Shown here one piece after another: positions 7,150-12,264 of a DNA stretch of 20,860 bases. The notes beneath the pieces are model-generated. The model made no database searches. It had not been told where the DNA came from and was given only the letters and a program-made list of their open reading frames with translations. Within the stretch, counting starts at the first letter, position 1; the number at the start of each line of letters is the position of its first letter. Location of the stretch: positions 1-20,860 of the IMG/VR virus record IMGVR_UViG_3300020204_003634; one strand, given 5' to 3'. This DNA is from a virus. Both the position numbers and the translations under genes were made by a program.

Positions 7150-7243
7150 TGGCGGAGAAGGTGGGATTTGAACCCACGGACACCTTTTGAGATGTCGACA
7201 TCTTAGCAGGATGTTCCATTCAACCGAACTCTGGCACCTCTCC
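7150..7243 (-). tRNA. tRNA-Ser, anticodon GCU, CCA encoded
   Basis: A full class II cloverleaf on the minus strand. The acceptor stem GGAGAGG pairs with CTTCTCC, and the D-stem is CCA/TGG. The anticodon arm is ACATC-CTGCTAA-GATGT, with anticodon GCT reading AGC/AGU. A long variable arm (GACATCT/AGGTGTC) and the T-arm GTGGG-TTCAAAT-CCCAC follow. The discriminator is G, as in serine tRNAs, and CCA is encoded. It lies 7 bp after the exonuclease gene and is probably cut from the same transcript. Confidence 0.97.
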
Positions 7244-7250
7244 AGTACTA

Positions 7251-8009
7251 TTACGGTACAAGCCCTGGACGCTCTACGTCCTCCATTAAACGAGTTCTAC
7301 TCCATGCCCCGCATGAATTACAATACCATTGCTGATATGTTCCAGTTTGAGTATATCGTTGACCTCTCTTTTGCAAATCATCAGACCCACAAGTTGGGCA
7401 ATTACACTCGCCTTCGTACACATTTAAATTAGGATGGTTATTCATCCAGGGGCGCAACTTCATGTATACATTTCTTAGAAGGTCTACGTCCTGCTTAGCG
7501 TACTTCGTCATCAGTTTCCATGATTTTAAATCGCCACGCATGCATCCAGCCCACGTCTCAAAGCCACCAGTATCAACTTTTCTACCAACACCCAAATGCT
7601 GCCCCAAATGATCTAATCTGTTGCTATTAAACATAAAATATTTTCTAGCAACTTTTAATGTATCAACCTGTCTAACTGGTGAAGTTGGACCCATATTATG
7701 AGATATAAATCTTGCGTTAGCTTTTCGCATATCAAACTTATCGCCATTGTGCGCAATTGCTATATCGGCTTCATCCAATAAATCCCAAAGCTTTTTAACT
7801 ACATAAAGATCATCTTCTGGATTCTTTTTATATTGATCAGGAAAATCTATCAAGGAACAAACATGCGTAGTTTTTTCGTGCTCCCATCTATATGATACAC
7901 ACAACATGTACCATTCGCGCTCATGTTCAATAACATTCTGCTCATAGTGGCCCCAAACATAACTAAGGTTTGGGGCGGTTTCTATATCATAATATAAAAT
8001 TTTTGCCAT
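7251..8009 (-). CDS. DEDDy 3'-5' exonuclease with C-terminal zinc ribbon
   Basis: A 252-residue protein with an RNase H-like exonuclease domain (residues 1-190). Exo I is YYDIETAPN with D8 and E10, Exo II AHNGDKFDM with D93, and Exo III YAKQDVDLL with Y170 and D174, which makes it the DEDDy class (DnaQ/YprB type). A short C-terminal zinc ribbon follows, CPTCGSDDLQKRG then WYCNSC, with ligands C204, C207, C230 and C233, like those of transposase or recombinase accessory domains. Nearby replication genes suggest proofreading or DNA/RNA end trimming. Because the polymerase here is a C-family enzyme, which usually takes a separate proofreading partner, this is a candidate partner (inference). The ATG has only a weak ACGGTG site. 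Confidence 0.85.
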   Translation of the reverse strand: MAKILYYDIETAPNLSYVWGHYEQNVIEHEREWYMLCVSYRWEHEKTTHVCSLIDFPDQYKKNPEDDLYVVKKLWDLLDEADIAIAHNGDKFDMRKANARFISHNMGPTSPVRQVDTLKVARKYFMFNSNRLDHLGQHLGVGRKVDTGGFETWAGCMRGDLKSWKLMTKYAKQDVDLLRNVYMKLRPWMNNHPNLNVYEGECNCPTCGSDDLQKRGQRYTQTGTYQQWYCNSCGAWSRTRLMEDVERPGLVP

Positions 8010-8066
8010 GATAGCACCGTCTTTTCAATCGGGTAGAATCATTTTGACACTACATAATAATCATAC

Positions 8067-8075
8067 AGTATAACA
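8067..8075 (-). promoter_or_regulatory. Extended -10 promoter candidate
   Basis: TGTTATACT on the minus strand (8075-8067) fits the extended -10 pattern TGnTATAAT with one mismatch. The -35 region is weak (TGAGCA at 18 bp). It would start a transcript about 50 nt before the exonuclease ATG at 8009, ahead of the tRNA and sugar cassette. The imperfect palindrome at 8078-8119 overlaps its upstream side. Confidence 0.35.
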
Positions 8076-8077
8076 CA

Positions 8078-8119
8078 AATGGTGACGCAATGCTCACAAT
8101 GTTACATCACGCCACCATT
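8078..8119. repeat. Imperfect 10-bp palindrome near a promoter
   Basis: AATGGTGACG at 8078-8087 faces CGCCACCATT at 8110-8119, with 9 of 10 pairs matching. No T-run follows, so it is not a terminator. Its place just upstream of a candidate -10 box suggests an operator, but this is not proven. Confidence 0.35.
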
Positions 8120-8129
8120 ATATAGGTAA

Positions 8130-8336
8130 TTAATTATTTAATATTTTTAATATTAGAAAAAATAATTTCTGAAGCTGATCCTCTATGACTGATAATATTA
8201 TCTCCTGCCCATCGCCTAGTATTATTTTAATAATATGACCATTTACTAAAGAGCCATCTGTAGCTATCATAGAGGTTTGATTTGTTATTTCTATATTTTT
8301 TATAGCTGGCATAAAGCCAGAAAACTCTTCATCCAT
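8130..8336 (-). CDS. Small protein of unknown function
   Basis: A 68-residue protein whose ATG overlaps the stop codon of the upstream gene as TAATG. The first half is mixed polar, then a beta-rich stretch follows (GHIIKIILGDGQEIILSVIEDQ). The end is hydrophobic (LFFLILKILNN), possibly a membrane-associated helix. I do not recognise a family. It is the last gene of the small-protein and lysis transcript before a 120-bp intergenic region. Confidence 0.55.
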   Translation of the reverse strand: MDEEFSGFMPAIKNIEITNQTSMIATDGSLVNGHIIKIILGDGQEIILSVIEDQLQKLFFLILKILNN

Positions 8337-8614
8337 TATTTTTTCTTTTTCTTTTTAAAGGTAGCAACATTTTTTGGAGCTTGCCCCTTAACACCTTTTG
8401 ATGGAGTGCCTTGAGCTCTTTTTCTTTGAACTGCGCTTCTCCGTTGAGAAGATGATAAGGAATTAGCCTTGGCAATAGGTAGGCATTTTGCGTACCCACC
8501 GCCCTTACCAGATGTTCCGCAGGGCTGCCACTTGCCATTCTTTTTAGGGGCACCAATGTTTACCCATTTCTGATTAAACCATTTAGTTAAGCCAACGCCC
8601 TTTGGACCAGCCAT
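8336..8614 (-). CDS. Basic phage protein with lysine tail
   Basis: A 92-residue, strongly basic protein. The order is KWFNQKWVNIG, then KWQPCGTSGKGGGYAKCLPIAKA, then SSSQRRSAVQRKRAQG, and a run of six lysines at the C-terminus. The block pairing two Cys with SxSQRRSAVxRKR is a recurrent arrangement in small uncharacterised proteins of environmental phages; I cannot name the family. Six nt separate it from the preceding 58-residue gene. A nucleic-acid or virion-packing role is a guess from charge alone. Confidence 0.7.
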   Translation of the reverse strand: MAGPKGVGLTKWFNQKWVNIGAPKKNGKWQPCGTSGKGGGYAKCLPIAKANSLSSSQRRSAVQRKRAQGTPSKGVKGQAPKNVATFKKKKKK

Positions 8615-8620
8615 ATTATA

Positions 8621-8797
8621 TCACTTTTTCTTTTTGGGTGCAGAGGTTGTTCTCCATGTTCCGCCTTTAGATTTATACCACTTAGCCGCCCATGCGTTAG
8701 CATATGCGGAAGGATATACGTCAAATTTTGATCTAGCCATAGATTTAGCTTGGCTCCAAAGCTTTGGATTTTTTGCTACGTTTCTTTTTTGTGCCAT
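8621..8797 (-). CDS. 58-residue basic phage protein, KNPKLW type
   Basis: The frame starts as TAATG at the end of the membrane protein gene and encodes MAQKRNVAKNPKLWSQAKSM followed by ARSKFDVYPSAYANAWAAKW and a short K-rich end (TSAPKKKK). The FDVYPSAYANAWAxKxYK pattern is very common in small proteins of large DNA viruses and phages, which gives good support that this is a real gene. Its function is unknown. Two Trp-rich helices and a basic tail suggest binding to DNA or to another virion protein. Confidence 0.82.
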   Translation of the reverse strand: MAQKRNVAKNPKLWSQAKSMARSKFDVYPSAYANAWAAKWYKSKGGTWRTTSAPKKKK

Positions 8798-9105
8798 TAT
8801 TCTTGATCCTGATCGTAAATGGTATTGCCAGTGGTAGAAGTTTTTTCTTTATCTTTTAATCCATTTGCTGCCAGAACTCCCGATAGACAACCAGACAAAA
8901 ATAATACTATAGGAACTAGCAGTGAGTCAATAAACGCTTTGTCATTGGGCGACTGCTGATCAATTGGTTGCGTTACAAACACCAGGGCATACATAACGCC
9001 AGTTACAATTACGGCGAAAGTGAACGCTAAGGTTGCTCCGACTATTAAAACCATTCTGGCTTTTATTTCACTATTTGTATATCTTTTCTTTTGATAATTA
9101 TTCAT
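8797..9105 (-). CDS. Two-helix membrane protein, possible holin
   Basis: A 102-residue protein from the ATG at 9105, which overlaps the stop of the lipoprotein gene (ATGA). The N-terminal 17 residues are basic. Membrane helices are likely at about 18-45 (MVLIVGATLAFTFAVIVTGV) and 60-82 (IDSLLVPIVLFLSGCLSGVL), and the tail is short and charged. The position, directly after an endolysin and a lipoprotein, and the two-helix form suit a holin or another lysis membrane protein, but proteins of this kind can also be virion or host-membrane factors. Translation is probably coupled to the lipoprotein. Confidence 0.72.
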   Translation of the reverse strand: MNNYQKKRYTNSEIKARMVLIVGATLAFTFAVIVTGVMYALVFVTQPIDQQSPNDKAFIDSLLVPIVLFLSGCLSGVLAANGLKDKEKTSTTGNTIYDQDQE

Positions 9106-9293
9106 TCTGGAACACTCCCATAAATATCTTCTGGACATGTTCCAGAAGCGCTACAAATTGGTGGTTTACAATCCGCAGTTTCCCAATTGTTTGGATCCTG
9201 ACACGGATAACGATATGAATCATTGCATCCGCTTAAAAGACCCATACAAAAGGCTCCCAATATTGATGCTAGTATTAAAATATATTTACGCAT
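9102..9293 (-). CDS. Small Cys-rich lipoprotein, spanin-like position
   Basis: A 63-residue protein with a signal peptide (MRKYILILASILGAFCMGLL) and a lipobox LSGC with the modified cysteine at 23. Mature residues carry four more cysteines (31, 42, 47 and 53) in a Pro-rich 40-residue domain (YRYPCQDPNNWETADCKPP). The ATG overlaps the endolysin stop as TGATG, so the two are coupled. An outer-membrane spanin is one reading, which would imply a Gram-negative host. It lacks the usual nested inner-membrane partner, and its four cysteines suggest a disulfide-bonded or structural role instead. Confidence 0.75.
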   Translation of the reverse strand: MRKYILILASILGAFCMGLLSGCNDSYRYPCQDPNNWETADCKPPICSASGTCPEDIYGSVPE

Positions 9294-10105
9294 CAGAACA
9301 TCTTATCCCATGTGACAGGACCGATAATGCCGTCATCCTTCAGGCCGTTTGCCTTCTGCCATGCCTTGACTTTTGCTTCAGTGCCAGGACCGAAGTCGCC
9401 ATCAGCCTTAGCACCAACAATTGCCTGAACCAGCATGACTGCGGGTCCCTTTGAGCCCTTCTTGACCGGGCTTCCCGGGTACTTAAACTCCATCGGACCG
9501 GCTTCGACTGCACCGCCAGAAGGAGTTATTACTTCTGTAATAGCGGCAACTGAACCGTTTGGAGCGACATCCCCTAAACAGTATTGCCAGTGCCATGCTT
9601 CAAACTCTTTAGAATTTTTATCACCCGTCTGCAAATAAAATCCAAATTTAGGAGCATTTGCGCACATCCATTCAAAACATGCTCCACCCATTGACTGAAG
9701 CTTTCCGCCAGCCTCGTAGCCGAGGTCGATGGCGAGCCCCCAGCCGTGATTAGAACCCTTTAGGCCGGTCGGGTCCGGTGCAGCCGAAGGGGCCTTGCCC
9801 GGCTTGAGATACCAGGTCTTGCCCTCATATTGGCGCGTCACCTGTGGCTTGCGCCCCTGGTCGGTCGTGGTATAGCGGTCCATGAACATAGACAGCTGAC
9901 CCTCAAAGGAGCGATAATCGCCAACATTCTTTAATTTATGACCGGCAGCAAGTGCCGCATCATACATCCTATTAAACTGCTCAGCTGCGGGAGCATACAT
10001 CTGCCCACCAGTTTTTACCTTAGCCAACAAATTGGCTGGAAGTTGTCCATTTTTATGAGCTTTTAATGCTGTAGGAACAACGAGTTTAATATAAGGGTAT
10101 ATCAC
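9293..10105 (-). CDS. Endolysin: M15 peptidase plus PG-binding domain
   Basis: A 270-residue protein starting with GTG at 10105, five bases after AGGAGA. Residues from about 45 to 180 form a zinc D-Ala-D-Ala or L-Ala-D-Glu peptidase of the M15 (VanY/DacY) type. In GSNHGWGLAIDL, H120 and D127 are metal ligands, and E169 and H172 in EAWHW complete the site. Residues 213-270 match the PG_binding_1 peptidoglycan domain (GPAVMLVQAIVGAKADGDFG, then WQKANGLKDDGIIGPVTW). It has no signal peptide, so it needs a holin or similar to reach the wall. Base composition is patchy: 9721-9840 is about 65% GC while 9601-9660 is 30%, unlike the rest of the window. Confidence 0.95.
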   Translation of the reverse strand: MIYPYIKLVVPTALKAHKNGQLPANLLAKVKTGGQMYAPAAEQFNRMYDAALAAGHKLKNVGDYRSFEGQLSMFMDRYTTTDQGRKPQVTRQYEGKTWYLKPGKAPSAAPDPTGLKGSNHGWGLAIDLGYEAGGKLQSMGGACFEWMCANAPKFGFYLQTGDKNSKEFEAWHWQYCLGDVAPNGSVAAITEVITPSGGAVEAGPMEFKYPGSPVKKGSKGPAVMLVQAIVGAKADGDFGPGTEAKVKAWQKANGLKDDGIIGPVTWDKMF

Positions 10106-10118
10106 AATAATCTCCTAT

Positions 10119-10316
10119 TCACTTCTTTTTTTTAGAAATTTTTCTTAACGTTGTAGCCAAATTAGCTTGACGTACTGTTCTTGTATCATATTTTTGTGGG
10201 TTCTTTTTTACGGCAGCTGCGAAACCGGCTACTGTCATTTTCCGCTTTTTAGCTTTGGCAGTAAATGCGCCAGGCCTTTTGATTGCCTTTTGGATCCATT
10301 TTTTATCACTTGCCAT
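10119..10316 (-). CDS. Small basic protein, WIQKAIKRPGA type
   Basis: A 65-residue protein from the ATG at 10316, six bases after AGGTG; an upstream in-frame GTG is less likely. The sequence starts MASDKKWIQKAIKRPGAFTA and continues through KKRKMTVAGFAAAVKKNPQK to a lysine-rich end (RKISKKKK). The opening WIQKAIK-PGA is a frequent signature of short phage proteins of unknown role. It is the first gene after a terminator and promoter, 13 bp before the endolysin, so it leads the lysis transcript. Confidence 0.8.
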   Translation of the reverse strand: MASDKKWIQKAIKRPGAFTAKAKKRKMTVAGFAAAVKKNPQKYDTRTVRQANLATTLRKISKKKK

Positions 10317-10350
10317 GGATTTCACCTCTTATATTTATTTGTATATATAA

Positions 10351-10379
10351 ATAGTAATAACATATTTGACCTTTGTCAA
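10351..10379 (-). promoter_or_regulatory. Promoter of the lysis unit
   Basis: TTGACA (10379-10374), 17 bp, then TACTAT (10356-10351) on the minus strand. A perfect -35 with ideal spacing lies about 35 nt before the ATG at 10316. The -10 lies inside TTACTATTT, one base off the TTACTATAT motif seen at three other genes. The -35 overlaps the small palindrome TTGAC-CTTT-GTCAA, a possible operator. Confidence 0.6.
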
Positions 10380-10404
10380 TTGTTAAGTAATATCTTAACT
10401 ATGA

Positions 10405-10445
10405 TGGAAAAAATAGGGGCGCAGGTTTAATACCTGGCCCCTATT
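10405..10445 (-). terminator. Rho-independent terminator of the small-protein unit
   Basis: On the minus strand, a stem of AATAGGGGC pairing with GCCCCTATT (10445-10437 with 10420-10412), an inner AGGT/ACCT pairing, and a T-run (TATTTTTTCC) after the stem. It ends transcription of the genes from 11559 down to 10465, just before the lysis-unit promoter. Confidence 0.85.
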
Positions 10446-10464
10446 AAAATAATGTATAAATATA

Positions 10465-10584
10465 TTATTTTTTCTTATTCTTATTCATAATAGCTTTTTG
10501 AATAAATGGAGGTAGTTTTTTCTGAGCTGCGGTTAAACCATTTGTAGTCTTTTTTGCTACTGCTTTTTTCTTCTTTGTTGCCAT
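10465..10584 (-). CDS. 39-residue lysine-rich protein, LPPFIQKAIM type
   Basis: The frame begins with ATG after AGAGGAA and encodes MATKKKKAVAKKTTNGLTAA then QKKLPPFIQKAIMNKNKKK. The core LPPFIQKAIM with a poly-lysine end is a pattern I associate with very small phage proteins; no function is known. It is too short for many gene callers but has a good ribosome binding site and is followed directly by a terminator. It is the last gene of the transcript that starts at 11559. Confidence 0.75.
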   Translation of the reverse strand: MATKKKKAVAKKTTNGLTAAQKKLPPFIQKAIMNKNKKK

Positions 10585-10625
10585 AATTATTCCTCTAATC
10601 TTAAACTAAGACTAAGGCTCTAGCC

Positions 10626-10736
10626 TCAGTACATCTTCTTTCCGCCCATCTTCTTGGACCCACCCATTTTCTTGTAGCTGCCCATCTTCTTGGATCCATT
10701 CATTTTCTTGGATCCACTCATTTTCTTTTTCATCAT
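10626..10736 (-). CDS. 36-residue KKMGGS-repeat microprotein
   Basis: The start ATG overlaps the stop of the preceding gene (ATGA at 10736-10733), and an unusually complete Shine-Dalgarno (AAGGAGG) lies four bases before it; a second ATG three bases on would give seven. The product is built of short imperfect repeats of KKMxGS: MKKKMSGSKKMNGSKKMGSY then KKMGGSKKMGGKKMY. It has Lys, Met, Gly and Ser almost exclusively, with a terminal Tyr, so it is probably disordered and very basic. It is coupled to the membrane-anchored coiled-coil protein before it. Role unknown; virion packing or DNA binding are only guesses. Confidence 0.7.
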   Translation of the reverse strand: MMKKKMSGSKKMNGSKKMGSYKKMGGSKKMGGKKMY

Positions 10737-10996
10737 AGCACCTCCTTCTTTTTTCTCGAATCACTTGACTTACGATAATGCCACATCATATGATCGGTCA
10801 TTTGATCGTCAACTTTATCAACTTGCTCGTCTACATGATCTATTTTATGATGCAGATTAAGTATTTCGTCCTTAACATCAACTATCATTGCAGAAACTAT
10901 ATTATGATCATTCTTGTTTTCTTTACGCCCTTTTTGAACCAGCGCTACCAGTAGACCGCCAATAGCGGTAATAGTCGCAACAATAGCAGCTTCCAT
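10733..10996 (-). CDS. Membrane-anchored coiled-coil protein, holin-like
   Basis: An 87-residue protein with one N-terminal membrane helix (AAIVATITAIGGLLVALVQK) and then a basic stretch. A long polar helix with heptad-like spacing (IVDVKDEILNLHHKIDHVDE, then QVDKVDDQMTDHMMWHYRK) suggests a coiled coil. This plan, a short helix then a coiled coil ending in an H-x2-W-H-x3 motif, is shared by small membrane proteins of many actinophages and other phages, some annotated as holins. A holin or a membrane anchor is plausible. It starts 1 nt after the end of the preceding gene. Confidence 0.78.
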   Translation of the reverse strand: MEAAIVATITAIGGLLVALVQKGRKENKNDHNIVSAMIVDVKDEILNLHHKIDHVDEQVDKVDDQMTDHMMWHYRKSSDSRKKKEVL

Positions 10997-10997
10997 T

Positions 10998-11312
10998 TCA
11001 GGATCCTTTGACCCATTTTTGCGAAGAAGATTTTGTTTTACTGGGGCTCCACTTTACCCTATTGGCCCAATAGGCTGCAGACATTTTACCCTTAGATATA
11101 TTTTTGGCATGACGTGATGCAAATGCTTTCCTTTGGCCAACTGTTTGGTTAGTCTTCACACCTTGTTGACCAAAGCGGATAGTTTTCACTTGATCCCCCT
11201 GCTTTGCTACGACTATATGGGACTTGGTTGGATGGCTAGGTGTTCTTTTTGGTTTATTATAGCCACTGACTCCAGCCCTTGCTAAGCGCGAATCTTTTTT
11301 AGCTGCCATCAT
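10998..11312 (-). CDS. Basic conserved phage protein, RFGQQG/AYWANRVKW type
   Basis: A 104-residue protein with two recognisable blocks. The first is SRLARAGVSGYNKPKRTPSH, followed by KKSHIVVAK-like TKSHIVVAKQGDQ; the second is KTIRFGQQGVKTNQ then FASRHAKNISKGKMSAAYWA with NRVKW. The latter pattern (RFGxxGV, ARHAKNI, KMSAAYWAxxVKW) is very widespread in phages of marine and freshwater bacteria, with no known function. It begins with tandem ATG codons that overlap the upstream stop (ATGATG). The product is strongly basic throughout, which fits binding to nucleic acid. Confidence 0.8.
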   Translation of the reverse strand: MMAAKKDSRLARAGVSGYNKPKRTPSHPTKSHIVVAKQGDQVKTIRFGQQGVKTNQTVGQRKAFASRHAKNISKGKMSAAYWANRVKWSPSKTKSSSQKWVKGS

Positions 11313-11416
11313 TTTTTCCTTTTACGCTTTTTATTCTTGATAACTAGGGCGTTAAACTTTTGGTTATTTGTACCCATTCTAGGTCCACTAATATATATTG
11401 ATTTTTTAAAAGCCAT
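11309..11416 (-). CDS. 35-residue basic protein
   Basis: The start ATG overlaps the stop of the upstream gene (TAATG at 11418-11414) and the stop overlaps the next start (ATGA), so the frame is locked between two coupled genes. It encodes MAFKKSIYISGPRMGTNNQK then FNALVIKNKKRKRKK, with a strongly basic C-terminus of eight Lys/Arg in ten residues. No family is recognised. Tight coupling on both sides is the best evidence that it is translated. Confidence 0.7.
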   Translation of the reverse strand: MAFKKSIYISGPRMGTNNQKFNALVIKNKKRKRKK

Positions 11417-11559
11417 TATTTGTTTTTGTTTTTCATCCAATGGCTAGAGTAGTGACCACCAGTTCTCTTGGTGTCAATGATGTTGATGACAGAATCTTTA
11501 AGTAACTTATAGTAATTTTTTTCCGAGGATGCTTTACTACCCCAACTTTTATCAGCCAT
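11416..11559 (-). CDS. 47-residue small protein leading the micro-gene unit
   Basis: The protein starts at the ATG at 11559, five bases after AAGGTGG; an upstream start in the same frame would read through the hairpin and is unlikely. It begins MADKSWGSKASSEKNYYKLL and ends TKRTGGHYSSHWMKNKNK. The C-terminus has an aromatic/His patch and a basic tail. No family is recognised. It is the first gene after the hairpin at 11580-11618 and after a TTACTATAT motif placed 27 nt from the start. Confidence 0.7.
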   Translation of the reverse strand: MADKSWGSKASSEKNYYKLLKDSVINIIDTKRTGGHYSSHWMKNKNK

Positions 11560-11579
11560 TTTTACCACCTTAAAATAAG

Positions 11580-11618
11580 ACTGGTTATATAGTAACATTT
11601 TCGTACTATATAACCAGT
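11580..11618. terminator. 15-bp perfect hairpin, possible terminator
   Basis: ACTGGTTATATAGTA (11580-11594) and TACTATATAACCAGT (11604-11618) are perfect inverted arms with a 9-nt loop. On the minus strand it is followed by CTTATTTT, a modest T-rich tail; the plus side has TTTTAAATTTT. It lies between the AT-hook-like gene and the next unit, so it may end the first and begin the second. Each arm contains TACTATAT on one strand, so promoter and hairpin coincide. Confidence 0.55.
11587..11595 (-). promoter_or_regulatory. Candidate late promoter motif TTACTATAT in hairpin
   Basis: TTACTATAT on the minus strand sits exactly 27 nt before the ATG at 11559, the same distance as at 391-399. It forms most of one hairpin arm, so transcription started here would lack the full hairpin, while read-through RNA would have it. 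No -35 box is seen. Confidence 0.45.
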
Positions 11619-11641
11619 TTTAAATTTTAAATTATTATTAA

Positions 11642-11929
11642 TTAACTAGTCTTTTTTGTTACTTTTGGAGCACTAGCTGCCTTTTTACTGGGGGTCTTTT
11701 TGACGTTTGCATTACCAGTTGCCTTTGGTCTACCCGGCTTTTTCTTTTCTGGTTCAGAAACCTTTTTGTCATCCAAATCAATGCCACCCAACTTTGGCTT
11801 TTCAAAGCTAACCACTGGTTCTACGACAGAATTTACTGAAGTAGTGGAATGAGTTTGGAATTCTATAGATGATACTTCTTTTTTCTTTGTAAATAATATT
11901 TTTCTTGCAAGCTTTTTGATAAGTTTCAT
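11642..11929 (-). CDS. AT-hook-like lysine-rich protein
   Basis: A 95-residue protein from an ATG six bases after AGGAGA. The N-terminus is basic (MKLIKKLARKILFTKKKEV), the middle polar and acidic (GGIDLDDKKVSEPE). The C-terminal third is Lys/Ala/Pro-rich and carries KKPGRPKA, an AT-hook-like GRP core, followed by KKTPSKKAASAPKVTKKTS, like histone H1 tails. An AT hook binds the minor groove of AT-rich DNA, which suits this genome; whether it coats phage DNA or targets host chromatin is unknown. It is the last gene before the 11580-11618 hairpin, 11 bp after the previous gene. Confidence 0.7.
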   Translation of the reverse strand: MKLIKKLARKILFTKKKEVSSIEFQTHSTTSVNSVVEPVVSFEKPKLGGIDLDDKKVSEPEKKKPGRPKATGNANVKKTPSKKAASAPKVTKKTS

Positions 11930-11940
11930 TTTTTCTCCTG

Positions 11941-12264
11941 TTACTTTGTACCTTGCTGTGATTCTTTAATAAGCATATAACGCTCACCAGTCTCTTTTGA
12001 AGCCAGAGAAAACCCGTAAGCAACAGCTTCTTCGACTGCTGCCGTAAGAGCTTCTCTGTCAACAAAAGAAACACCATGCAAAGGTATAGTAACCCCTGCA
12101 TAAACATCAATATTTTCAAAGTTTCCAATATTGATTTTTCTATTTACTCCACATATTACTATGGGAGAACTTGTTAAAGAAATTTCATTACTCAAAAGAT
12201 TCACCACCTGATCTAAAGGAGAATCAATAGATTGCTCCATTGCTGTTTTAGTTATTTTAGGCAT
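11941..12264 (-). CDS. Unknown protein with KINIGNFEN motif
   Basis: A 107-residue protein. Its start overlaps the end of the kinase gene by 8 bp. After a polar N-terminus comes a beta-rich core (SPIVICGVNRKINIGNFENI, then DVYAGVTIPL) and a helical end (REALTAAVEEAVAYGFSLAS, then KETGERYMLIK). The motif I-N-x-G-N-[FY]-E followed by a short strand is one I associate with small proteins beside replication genes in several phages, but no function is known to me. Context with kinase and RNase H suggests DNA metabolism. Confidence 0.7.
   Translation of the reverse strand: MPKITKTAMEQSIDSPLDQVVNLLSNEISLTSSPIVICGVNRKINIGNFENIDVYAGVTIPLHGVSFVDREALTAAVEEAVAYGFSLASKETGERYMLIKESQQGTK

Noticed and set aside
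7150-7243. Integration attachment site at the tRNA
   Set aside because: No integrase or duplicated tRNA end is visible in the window; the tRNA is simply part of the gene run.
10590-10630. Small hairpin GAGGC-TAGA-GCCTT after the KKMGGS gene
   Set aside because: The stem is short with one wobble pair and no T-run follows, so it is not a credible terminator.
11808-12128. Alternative 106-codon frame over the AT-hook gene region
   Set aside because: It overlaps two better-supported genes in another frame and lacks a ribosome binding site.
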